From positions 1 to 47,779 of IMG/VR virus record IMGVR_UViG_3300046471_000223: a stretch of DNA of 47,779 bases. One strand, written 5' to 3'. Below the pieces are notes generated by a model. The model saw nothing but the letters and a program-made list of their open reading frames with translations, ran no database searches and was not told the origin of the DNA. This stretch comes from a virus. Shown in pieces: positions 30,601 through 38,300 of this stretch (the first letter of the stretch is position 1; each line of letters starts with the position of its first letter). The position numbers and the translations under genes are program-made.

Positions 30601-30922
30601 CAGCAAGCCCACCGCGTTCGGTATGGCTGATGGCAAGACTGGCGTCATGGGTGAGGCTGGCGATGAGGCAATTATGCCGCTGACCCGGACCTCAAGCGGC
30701 GCCTTGGGCGTGCGTTCGGTGGGTGGCGGCAGTTCGAGCATCTCGATTAGCGCGCCAGTGAGCGTCGTGACACAGGATCGAAGCGGCGAAGGCATGCAGC
30801 TTGATCAAACAGCTCTTCAGCAGAATCTGCAAAAGCAGATGAAAAGTGCTGCGGAGAAAGCCGTGGCTGATTCTTGGCGCGCCGGCGGCGTCAGTTACCG
30901 CAACAGCACTGGGAGAGGGTGA
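27677..30922 (+). CDS. H: tail tape measure protein (gpH-like)
   Basis: At 1081 residues this is the second-largest protein. Residues 1-250 are alanine-rich coiled coil. Residues 260-430 form the lambda-type tape measure N domain (GVGAGASAAQLGKLLLPGAA, AFNKSIFAGGNTVGVSAQQL). Residues 480-830 are long helices with many lysines. Residues 860-1080 hold the lambda-like C-terminal domain (WENYLDSAKNIAGQTKSLFG, GAWSNGVQMFADGAAFTNSV, GVMGEAGDEAIMPLTRTSSG). It sets tail length and is ejected ahead of DNA. Tail length should be close to lambda (gpH 853) but longer in proportion. Confidence 0.9.
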   Translation: MSGTIAQLGLEVDSGDAVQAATDLDKLTAAGVKAEKAADDVAAGFKKTAASANELAAAEEKAAQATDDAKARLLALAKASLEASQYHQSLTTSVSSTSGAMNASGSSAASLAALEKKLKAESDALVGSIDSATTATAKAAAATGVQAESLDKLLNKLHPARGAIANHNKDLETLSKAYKAGEIDVDKYTAAVGTINGKLRALSGEGSAFDKLNLGTRQAQENVSQLANAISAGDLNSGARAIAQLGVGAGASAAQLGKLLLPGAALVAVLGSVAYGFVDAEREASAFNKSIFAGGNTVGVSAQQLQEIAKQAGVVTHNFAGARDAAIALAASGKVTGSELANQTEAASAIASYTGDGATEVAKALSGMGTSATDAAVKISEQYGLITSAQYLAIKAIEDNGDAQKALDLLSEDLNKSAQERLAQYRASLSDIELGWDDIKNSIAGAYSAIRSELFPDLTKQIEIVQRVLDTRKGGGVAGALSNGLSRLNSALGLDDGENDDSTAALEKKLAALKARQAASQALAATTGEVNAANKELIAVQRDLDRQLDNVTPLAKRDAATKKLKDQFTQLYQDAAKTGQASPLLTGVDFDGKNFSGGAYDKLLAGINSKNKDAKGPANQVDLSGFNDAQNALKELQATYSNTEKQLEASQKAGLISQEAYVAQRSVLISAEKEEVTAAYNAEIAALEVVRDKSSTTAQQRIAIDQKIADARTAMLKAQKDADSEHEVLATAEKGRLDKQTYSINQYVQALGQQQKALELAGQRAVIGVGRGDREGALDAQLNSQQDRFAQQSLDLENQRADPSRNMSEEEFAKKSQALADANRKATDQIRQNYADVEAAQGNWTSGASAAWENYLDSAKNIAGQTKSLFGNAFSSMEDAVVNFALTGKLSFSSFAKSILADMARIATRQASSSLLSSLFGAGLSYFSGSGTGSESLGASQAGYSQTYFPQAKGGAWSNGVQMFADGAAFTNSVVSKPTAFGMADGKTGVMGEAGDEAIMPLTRTSSGALGVRSVGGGSSSISISAPVSVVTQDRSGEGMQLDQTALQQNLQKQMKSAAEKAVADSWRAGGVSYRNSTGRG

Positions 30923-30924
30923 GC

Positions 30925-31263
30925 ATGGCGACTGAAATATTCACTTGGCCAACACAGCCGGGTGACGCCCCTGATATTGATTACCGAACGCGGACCTCTC
31001 AGTTCGGTAATGGGTACAAGCAGGTCGTTGGTGACGGGCCGAACAACAAGGAGTGTTCATATCCCATCACCTACACAGGCTCAAAGTCTGAGGTGATCAA
31101 AATAATGGCTTTCTTTGACCGCCACGCAGGCTCCAAAGCATTCCTCTGGACCCCTCCACTCGGCGGGCTTGGCCTGTTCTTGTGCGGCAAGCCCATCCCG
31201 ACGCCCATGGGCGGCAACGTGTACCGCATCACAGCGACCTTCGAACAAGCCTTCCGCCCATGA
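30925..31263 (+). CDS. M: minor tail protein M
   Basis: A 112-residue protein with the phage_min_tail signature: MATEIFTWPTQPGDAPDIDY, RTSQFGNGYKQVVGDGPNNK, FLWTPP and a terminal YRITATFEQAFRP. It lies directly after the tape measure, as M does in lambda, and is part of the tail tip. Confidence 0.85.
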   Translation: MATEIFTWPTQPGDAPDIDYRTRTSQFGNGYKQVVGDGPNNKECSYPITYTGSKSEVIKIMAFFDRHAGSKAFLWTPPLGGLGLFLCGKPIPTPMGGNVYRITATFEQAFRP

Positions 31264-31272
31264 GGAACACCC

Positions 31273-32022
31273 ATGCCGTTAATCAGCGATCTCCAGGTTC
31301 TTGAGCCTGGGAGCGAAGTGTTGCTGTTCGAGCTGGACGGCTCGGATTACGGCGCGGATATCCTGCGCTTTCACGGGCATTCGATCCCATACACGTCTGC
31401 TGAATTGCTGGTGGCTGGCGTGAACGCTGATCAGCTGCCCGCAAAGGCTATCTGGTGGCAGGGCGAGGAATATGGCGCGTGGCCGGTCCAGATTGAGGGC
31501 GTTGAGGCGAACGGCGACGGCACGGCGGTGCGGCCGACGCTTTCCGTGGGGAACGTTGGCGGCCGCATTACGGCGCTATGCCTGGCGTTCGAAGACCTCC
31601 TGGAATTCAAGATGACCATGCGGCACACACTTGGTCGATATCTTGACGCGGTGAACTTCGAAGGCGGCAATACCGAGGCCGATCCCACCCAGGAATCGAT
31701 TGAAGTCTGGTATCTCGACCAGAAGACGAACGAGGACGGTGAAAACGTTTCCTGGGAACTGGCCAGCCCCGGCGACGTCGGCGGCGAGTCTATTGGTCGC
31801 CAGATGACCACGCTGTGTCACTGGTGCCTCACCGGTGGGTACCGCGGGCCGAACTGTGGCTACACCGGCGGATACGTCGACAAGGACGGTCTGCCCACGG
31901 ACAACCCTGAACTCGACGAATGCGACGCGACCCTTGGCCGTGGTTGCGAGCCGCGCTTTGGCGCAAACAACGAACTGCCCTTTGGCGGATTCCCCGCCGT
32001 CTCTCTCATCGCTCGGAGCTGA
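31273..32022 (+). CDS. L: minor tail protein L (cysteine-rich, Fe-S type)
   Basis: A 249-residue protein with the L-family start (ISDLQVLEPGSEVLLFELDG), a middle with LEFKMTMRHTLGRYLDAVNF, and a C-terminal cluster CHWCLTGGYRGPNCGYTG followed by two more cysteines (DECDATLGRGCEPRFG). Lambda gpL binds a 4Fe-4S cluster through such cysteines. It joins M, K and J at the tail tip. Confidence 0.85.
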   Translation: MPLISDLQVLEPGSEVLLFELDGSDYGADILRFHGHSIPYTSAELLVAGVNADQLPAKAIWWQGEEYGAWPVQIEGVEANGDGTAVRPTLSVGNVGGRITALCLAFEDLLEFKMTMRHTLGRYLDAVNFEGGNTEADPTQESIEVWYLDQKTNEDGENVSWELASPGDVGGESIGRQMTTLCHWCLTGGYRGPNCGYTGGYVDKDGLPTDNPELDECDATLGRGCEPRFGANNELPFGGFPAVSLIARS

Positions 32023-32024
32023 TC

Positions 32025-32783
32025 ATGCTCAAGTACATCCTGGAAGCGGTGCACAAGCACGCGGCGGCGGAATACCCGCGTGAGTGCTGCGGGCTTCTGC
32101 TGGCTGTCGGCCGGAAGCAGCAGTATCACCCCTGCACCAATATTGCCACCGACCCCACCGAAGAGTTTCGGATCGACCCCGAGGATTACGGGCGTGCCGA
32201 AGATGTCGGCGAGGTGATCGGCATCGTTCACTCGCACCCTGACGCCACAAGCAGGCCGTCACCACGCGATCTGGCAATGTGCGAAGCGACCGAGCTGCCT
32301 TGGCACATTCTTAGCTGGCCGGAAGGCGACCTCAGAACCATCACTCCCACCGGCAACACCCCGCTACTCAAGCGTCCGTTCGTACACGGAGCATGGGATT
32401 GCTGGCAGGTCTGCGCCGATTGGTACAAGGGCGAGTGGGGGCTGGAGTTCGAGGCCTTCCAGCGCGAGGATGGCTGGTGGGAGCAAGCCGATGGCCCGAG
32501 CCTCTACGAGCAGGCTTACGAAGCGGCTGGGTTCGAGTGCGTGGGCACTCCACAGCGCGGCGACATGATTGTCATGGACGTCGGCCGAACAAGGCATCCG
32601 AACCATGCAGGAATTTACCTGGGCACCGATGCGGCGCTGCCGGGCGAGGAGGGCGGCGTGCGCGGGCCAGGTCCATTCATGCTGCACCACATGTACGGGC
32701 GGCCTTCAGAGATCATTGTCTTCGGTGGGCCTTGGCTGAACCGAACACGCCTGATCCTCAGGCACAAAGACGCAAAGCAGTGA
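32025..32783 (+). CDS. K: tail tip assembly protein K (JAMM peptidase + NlpC/P60)
   Basis: Two enzymatic domains. Residues 1-95 form a JAB1/MPN domain with Glu20 (PRECCG), HSHP at 69-72 and a Ser/Asp in SPRD (79-82), so the JAMM zinc site is complete. Residues 115-225 are an NlpC/P60 domain with Cys126 (AWDCWQVC), His194 (HPNHAGIYLG) and a following polar residue. Like lambda K, it probably processes J or cuts peptidoglycan during assembly or entry. Length 252 residues is as expected. Confidence 0.85.
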   Translation: MLKYILEAVHKHAAAEYPRECCGLLLAVGRKQQYHPCTNIATDPTEEFRIDPEDYGRAEDVGEVIGIVHSHPDATSRPSPRDLAMCEATELPWHILSWPEGDLRTITPTGNTPLLKRPFVHGAWDCWQVCADWYKGEWGLEFEAFQREDGWWEQADGPSLYEQAYEAAGFECVGTPQRGDMIVMDVGRTRHPNHAGIYLGTDAALPGEEGGVRGPGPFMLHHMYGRPSEIIVFGGPWLNRTRLILRHKDAKQ

Positions 32784-32808
32784 GCGGCGATGCCGCGGGG
32801 GAAGTCGT

Positions 32809-33033
32809 ATGGACCGGCAGCAAGTCGAGAATCTTGAGATGCGGCTGACATGTATCGAAAACCAGCTTACGCACATTCTCTGCCTCCTACGGGGCGGAAA
32901 ATCAGATGGCCTTGCAGCTCACGCGTCTACTAGAAAATCAACCGATGATGCCGCTCCGTTAGGGGCGGCAATAACGCGCATAACCACTAGACGGACGCTC
33001 AACCCAAGTAGAGGCGATAAATATCTTTCTTAA
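32809..33033 (+). CDS. 74-residue small protein with N-terminal coiled coil
   Basis: GGGGGAAG precedes the ATG. The N terminus (MDRQQVENLEMRLTCIENQL) is a perfect heptad-like helix, then a disordered tail (STRKSTDDAAPLG). Its end overlaps the start region of the minus-strand protease gene by 35 bases. It may be a remnant at the edge of the inserted minus-strand block. Confidence 0.45.
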   Translation: MDRQQVENLEMRLTCIENQLTHILCLLRGGKSDGLAAHASTRKSTDDAAPLGAAITRITTRRTLNPSRGDKYLS

Positions 33034-33475
33034 AATCCATGATCAGGACGCCGCACTCGATTAAATGCATTCCTATGAGTAAGTGCTCAGTAGCGGGGCT
33101 ATTGCGCAGAGGTGCTGAAAATATCTGAGTTTCAAGCTGTGCAGCCGCTTCAGGGAAGAATAGGTGACCTAGATATCGCGCGCTTTCTGTTGCCTCCGCA
33201 GTTGCCCCATGAGTCACGCCGGTGCCCGTATGGGGACATCCTGCAGCCACTATCGCATCAGGCGTCGCGTAGTTTTGATCTGCGCCCGTGTCTAGCAGGG
33301 CGTAGATAGGCCGGTAACTCAGAGGCTCTCGGGGGCCATTTGAATGTTCTGGGTCGTATCTCAATACCACTCGCACAACCGGTCGGCCTGGTGGATGATC
33401 TGAGACGCTGCCATCTTCCCCCATGAATCTTATAGGCGAGTATTTGAATCCATCCGGCGCTGAGCATCCACTCAC
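32999..33475 (-). CDS. retropepsin-like aspartic protease
   Basis: A GTG start with a perfect GGAGGT five bases upstream. The 158-residue protein contains YRPIYALLDTGADQNYATPD: the hydrophobic-hydrophobic-D-T-G-A active site (Asp62) of retroviral-type aspartyl proteases. A matching flap and the second conserved strand at about 131-138 (HLLIGMHLI, in place of IIG.D.L) follow. Like retropepsins it has only one DTG and should work as a dimer. It is encoded against the tail operon and in AT-richer DNA, so it is cargo. Its substrate is unknown. Confidence 0.75.
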   Translation of the reverse strand: MSGCSAPDGFKYSPIRFMGEDGSVSDHPPGRPVVRVVLRYDPEHSNGPREPLSYRPIYALLDTGADQNYATPDAIVAAGCPHTGTGVTHGATAEATESARYLGHLFFPEAAAQLETQIFSAPLRNSPATEHLLIGMHLIECGVLIMDFKKDIYRLYLG

Positions 33476-33550
33476 TTTGACCTCCTAGTCGTGTTACCCC
33501 GGTCCATTGGCTGTTAGGCAACGGACGTTAGGTTTGTCTTCACAATTTTG

Positions 33551-34138
33551 TTAATTATTCGGCTCAGTCGCTTTGAGAAGATCAGATGCCCGCCTAGTGA
33601 AGTGGAATATGCGTTCGCCTTTTTGATTGTGGTCAATATTAAGCAGACCTAAGCTTACGAGCTGACGAAGGTCGTCTTCAATAAACCTAGGTTCATCAGC
33701 GGCCCATCCTCCAGACGCGTCCAATGAGTGAAACTCTGTCCTCCGCATGAGTTTCAGCTCGAGTAACTTCCCGGATCCGCTTGATTCGTAAAAGCGCAAC
33801 AAATCCAAAGCTTGTTTGGACAACAAAGAATTAGGGCTAGTGCTAGCAGCGAGAGATTCAAACCCCTCCACTGAGCTTGCGAATCCCGCGAGGGCAGATT
33901 CAATTCTGGCTAGCCTTTCGACAAAGTCAGAGCGTTGAGTATTTAGGAGAGCTTTGATACTCACTGTTGTGCCAAGGTTGGCTTCGATCGCGGCTTTGAG
34001 TTCGTCCTGCCCCGATTGTATTAGCCATATGAGAAACCGGTCAAAATCCTTCCCCGACGCTGCATCTCGGCTCGATTTGTATTGACCAATCAGGCCAACC
34101 AAAGTCGCTAAAGTACCTGCACCGGTTAACGGGTCCAT
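33551..34138 (-). CDS. 195-residue cargo protein of unknown function
   Basis: GGAG lies six bases before the ATG at 34138. Residues 1-25 are mildly hydrophobic (GAGTLATLVGLIGQYKSSRD), 30-100 are helices (FLIWLIQSGQDELKAAIEAN, FVERLARIESALAGFASSVE), and 115-195 look like a winged-helix domain (LSKQALDLLRFYESSGSGKL, DDLRQLVSLGLLNIDHNQKG, IFHFTRRASDLLKA). I do not recognise the family. It lies upstream of the protease gene on the same strand, 75 bases apart, and the two may form one operon. A dyad ACGGT...ACCGT at 34164-34185 lies in front. Confidence 0.65.
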   Translation of the reverse strand: MDPLTGAGTLATLVGLIGQYKSSRDAASGKDFDRFLIWLIQSGQDELKAAIEANLGTTVSIKALLNTQRSDFVERLARIESALAGFASSVEGFESLAASTSPNSLLSKQALDLLRFYESSGSGKLLELKLMRRTEFHSLDASGGWAADEPRFIEDDLRQLVSLGLLNIDHNQKGERIFHFTRRASDLLKATEPNN

Positions 34139-34271
34139 TCGTTGCTCCAATTAATGTCCATAAACGGTACGCTACTACGCACCGTCTCATTCCCGTTACT
34201 GGCCTTTTGTCCACACTGGATGCCCAGCCAGTGGCCTGCTACATTGCCGGCTTCATCAATGAGGGATCAGC

Positions 34272-34694
34272 ATGCGAGTTTTGTTAGGAACGCTGGCAGT
34301 TGCTCTGCTGGCTGGGTGTGCTTCAACTGCGATACCTGTAAACCAAGCGGATCCGGTTCCTGCTGATGAGTTGTATGCTTATCAGACGAAGCCCAAGGGC
34401 GATAGCGGGAAACTAACGGTAGTCCGAGACGCTGGCATGGTGGGTTCGGGTTGCGACATCGTTGTCTATATCGATGGTCGTAGGGCTGCGAAGATTGGCA
34501 CGTCGCAAAGAGCTTCGTTTTTTCTACCGGCCGGCACCGCCAATATTGGCGCGGGTCTCGCTGGGTCGGGCCTGTGCGCAGGAGCTGCAATCCGAACGAT
34601 TTCAGCAAATGTTTCAAATGGAAAGGAAAGTCTTTATCGGATTAGCGGCGACATGAGCGGATTTTTTATAGGCCCTTACGTCGACTATCAGTAG
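34272..34694 (+). CDS. prophage lipoprotein
   Basis: The 140-residue product has a lipoprotein signal (MRVLLGTLAVALLAGCAS, lipobox LLAGC with Cys16) and a beta-rich mature part: GKLTVVRDAGMVGSGCDIVV, YIDGRRAAKIGTSQRASFFL and PAGTANIGAG. This is the layout of DUF2846-like envelope lipoproteins. A terminator directly follows, so it can be an independent transcript diverging from the minus-strand pair. Lambda-like phages carry lipoproteins such as Bor or Cor here; surface change or exclusion is a plausible role. Confidence 0.7.
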   Translation: MRVLLGTLAVALLAGCASTAIPVNQADPVPADELYAYQTKPKGDSGKLTVVRDAGMVGSGCDIVVYIDGRRAAKIGTSQRASFFLPAGTANIGAGLAGSGLCAGAAIRTISANVSNGKESLYRISGDMSGFFIGPYVDYQ

Positions 34695-34704
34695 CCTCTC
34701 AGAC

Positions 34705-34729
34705 AAAGCCGCCTCCGGGCGGCTTTTTA
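34705..34729 (+). terminator. intrinsic terminator before tail gene I
   Basis: AAAGCCGCC pairs with GGCGGCTTT around TCCG and is followed by T residues. Just downstream comes CCGGAGAAAAG and the start of gene I. Confidence 0.85.
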
Positions 34730-34745
34730 CGGGCCGGAGAAAAGT

Positions 34746-35327
34746 ATGCAACCCATGACTGTGATCAAGCTATCAGGATCGTTGGCATCAAAGTTCGGGC
34801 GGACCCACTACCGGCTGCTTGATTCTGGGCAGGCTTGGGAAGCCTTCAAGGCACTAAAGGCGACACTGGCTGGCTTTGCCGAAGAAATCAAAAGGCTTGA
34901 TGGGTTGGGCATGCGCTTTGCCATTTTCCGCAATAGGAAGAACGTGGGTGAGAAGGAGTTCGAGCTGGGAGGGACCTCTGAGCTGCGCATTGTTCCCGTC
35001 ATCGAAGGAAGCAAGCGAGGCGGTGTGCTTCAAACGATTGTTGGCGTAGTGCTTATAGTCGCCGGTGTCATTCTATCGGCAACGCCTTTTGGCGCTCCTT
35101 TGGTTGCGGCTGGTATTGGTCTGGTCGCTGGCGGCGTCATCCAAATGTTAAGCCCGCAATCGTCAGGCCTGAAACAGAGCGCCTCGCCCGAAAACCTACC
35201 GTCATACGCCTTCGGCAGTGCCCGAAATACCACGGCTAGCGGTAACCCGGTGCCGATTTGCATCGGAAAGCGGCGTTGGGGCGGCGCAATTATCTCGGCA
35301 TCGATCTTGGCCGAAGACAAAACCTGA
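34746..35327 (+). CDS. I: tail assembly protein I
   Basis: A 193-residue protein of the lambda I family: MTVIKLSGSLASKFGRTHYR at the start, a glycine-rich hydrophobic segment (LQTIVGVVLIVAGVILSATP and LVAAGIGLVAGGVIQMLSPQ, about 98-138), and the family end YAFGSARNTTASGNPVPICI followed by GKRRWGG. In lambda it is needed for tail tip assembly with J, K and L but is not in the virion. Confidence 0.85.
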   Translation: MQPMTVIKLSGSLASKFGRTHYRLLDSGQAWEAFKALKATLAGFAEEIKRLDGLGMRFAIFRNRKNVGEKEFELGGTSELRIVPVIEGSKRGGVLQTIVGVVLIVAGVILSATPFGAPLVAAGIGLVAGGVIQMLSPQSSGLKQSASPENLPSYAFGSARNTTASGNPVPICIGKRRWGGAIISASILAEDKT

Positions 35328-35345
35328 TCTGACTCGCGTCATCCG

Positions 35346-35367
35346 ACCGCCTCCGGGCGGTTTTTTT
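35346..35367 (+). terminator. intrinsic terminator before tail gene J
   Basis: ACCGCC pairs with GGCGGT around TCCG, followed by seven T. CCTGGAGAAAAG and the J start codon come next, the same arrangement as before gene I. Confidence 0.85.
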
Positions 35368-35383
35368 ATGCCTGGAGAAAAGC

Positions 35384-38300
35384 ATGGGCGCAGCACAGCA
35401 GTTAGATATCCATGGCGCCAAGGGCGGCAGCACCACACCAAAGTCGCCAACTGAAGCCACCGACAGCCTGCGCTCCACGAACCTTGCAAAGATCCTGATT
35501 GCGGTCGGTGAGGGCGAGTTTGACGGCGTTCCTACGGCGAAGGACATCCACCTCGACAACACCCCGATCGAGGACGTGAACGGAAACGTCAACTTCCCAA
35601 ATGTGAAATGGGAATGGCGTTCTGGCTCCGTCGAGCAGTCCTACATTCCCGGCATCCCGTCCGTTGAAAACGAAACGACCGTCAACGTTGAGCTGCGCAA
35701 CGACGCGCCTTGGGTTCGCTCGATCACCAATGTTCAGCTTTCGGCAGTGCGCGTGCGCCTGGCGTGGCCGGCACTTCAGCAGCAGGACGATGAAGGCAAC
35801 GTCGGCGGGTACCGGATCGAATATGCAATCGACATCGCGACAGATGGCGGCGCTTATCAGCAGGCGCTGAGCGAAGCCGTCGACGGAAAAACCACCACCC
35901 GTTACGAGCGTTCGCGCCGCGTCGACTTGCCGGTTGCGACCACTGGCTGGCAGATCCGCGTCCGCCGCATCACCGCAAACCAGAAAACCAATAAGGTCGC
36001 TGACACCATGCTGGTGGCTGGTCTGACTGAAGTCATCGACAAAAAGCTGCGCTACCCGAACACCGCTTTGCTCTACATCGAGTTCGATGCCGAGCAGTTC
36101 ACCAACATTCCCGCCGTTACCGTCGACTGTAAGGCCAAGAAGTGGCAGGTGCCGAGCAACTACGATCCTGTCGCACGAACCTACACCGGAGTGTGGGACG
36201 GCACATTCAAGGAGGATTGGACCAACAACGCAGCCTGGATAACTTTCGGCATCTGCACTGAAGACCGGTTCGGTTTGGGCAAGCGCATCAAGCCATTCAT
36301 GGTCGACAAGTGGGAGCTTTACCGGATCGCGCAGTACTGCGATGTAATGGTATCCAATGGGGTAGGTGGCCAAGAGCCGCGATTCCTTTGCGACATGAAC
36401 ATCCAGGGCAAGTCCGACGCCTGGGGCCTGCTGCGTGATATCTCTGCGATCTATCGCGGGATGACCTACTGGGCGCAAGGTCAGTTGGTGATGCAGGCCG
36501 ACATGCCGCGTGCGCAGGATTTCGACTACGTTTTCACTCGCGCAAATGTCATCGACGGCAAGTTCTCGTATGGCAGCGCCTCCTCCAAAACTCGTTATAC
36601 CCGCGCGATTGTCAGCTACGACAATCCGGCGAATAACTATGACACCGACGTCATCCCATACGCAGATCCAGATCTGCAGCGTCGTTTCGGCGACAAGCCG
36701 GTCGAGATCAGTGCCATCGGCTGCACCCGCGCTTCCGAAGCGCAACGTCGTGGTAAATGGGCGGTGCTGACCAACAACTTCGACCGCACCGTCAGCTTCA
36801 AGACCGGCATGGAGGGCGCAATCCCTCTGCCTGGCTACATCATCCCGATTGCCGACTCACTGTTGGCAGGCCGGGAGATCGGCGGGCGGATCTCGGCCGT
36901 TGCCGGGCGCGTCGTGACGCTGGACCGTGACACCCAGGCCAAGGCGGGCGACCGTCTGATCATCAATCTGCCAAGCGGCAAAGCCGAGGCTCGCACCGTT
37001 CAATCGGTCGCAGGGCGCGCCGTGACTGTCACGACCGCCTACAGCGAAACCCCTGTCGCCCAGCTGCAATGGGCGATCGATGCTGATGATCTGGCAATCC
37101 CGCTGTATCGCGTGATGAGCACCAAGCGCACCACCGAGGGCGATTACGAAATCACGGCCTTGCAGTATGAGCCGAGCAAGTTCGCGGCGATCGACACCGG
37201 CGCTCGCCTGGAAGAACGCCCGATCAGTGTGATCCCGATCACCGTCGTTCCGGCGCCGGCGAGTGTGACGCTGACGTCGACCTCGGCCGTGTCGCAGGGC
37301 ATCGCTGTCACGACCATGACGATCGCCTGGCCCGCGGTGAGCGGCGCAGTGGCGTACGACGTGGAGTGGCGCAAAGACAACGGCAACTGGATCTCCGTCC
37401 AGCGCACCGGCATGACCAACGTCGACATCACCGGCATCTACTCGGGCGGCTACCTCGCTCGCGTGCGGGCGGTGAGCGCCTACGACATTACCTCGGTCTG
37501 GAAAAGCTCGAACCTCACTCAGCTGAACGGCAAAGAAGGCCTGCCGCCGGCGGTGACCTCGCTGACCACCACCAGTCTGCTGTTTGGTATCGGCCTGAAA
37601 TGGACCTTCCCCGCCGGCGCGGAAGACACCCAGCGCACCGAGATCTGGTACAGCCAGTCGCCGACGCTGGAAACCGCGACCAAACTGGCGGACCTGTCGT
37701 ACCCGCAATCCGACTATTCGCTGCAGCAGCTGAAAGCCGCGATCACGTTGTTTTTCTGGGCGCGCCTGGTGGACCGTTCCGGCAACGTCGGTCCGTGGTA
37801 TCCAGCCGGTAACGGTGTGGCCGGGCAAACGAGCTCCGATGCTGACGCCGTCCTCGATCTGCTTGTTGGCCAGATCACCGAGAGCCAGCTTGGCCAAGAG
37901 CTGCTTTCCGACATCCAGACTGGCGGCTCAGGTCCTGGCTCTATCAGCGAGCGCTTGAACGAGATCACAGGAGAAGTCGACGACCTCGGCGATCAGTCGA
38001 TCGCGATCCGCGATAATCTGCAAAGCCAGATCACCTCGGTGAACGGCACGCTGACGTCCGTAAAAAATGACCTGCAAGGTCAGATCACCGCGGCGAACAC
38101 CAACCTCACTTCTGTTAAAAACAACCTGCAAGGCCAGATCGACGCGGTCAAGCTAACGGCTGATGCACTGACCTACGTCCCGACAAAAACTTATGCAGTC
38201 GGCGACACCACGCGTGTAGGCCAGCGCCTGTACCAGGCTCTGCAAGCCGTGCCGGTCAACACATCTCCGCCGAACGCCACTTACTGGCTGGACGTGGGGT

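Noticed and set aside
35402-36745. Minus-strand 447-codon frame opposite gene J
   Set aside because: J is recognisable throughout this stretch; the antisense frame reflects codon bias at high GC.
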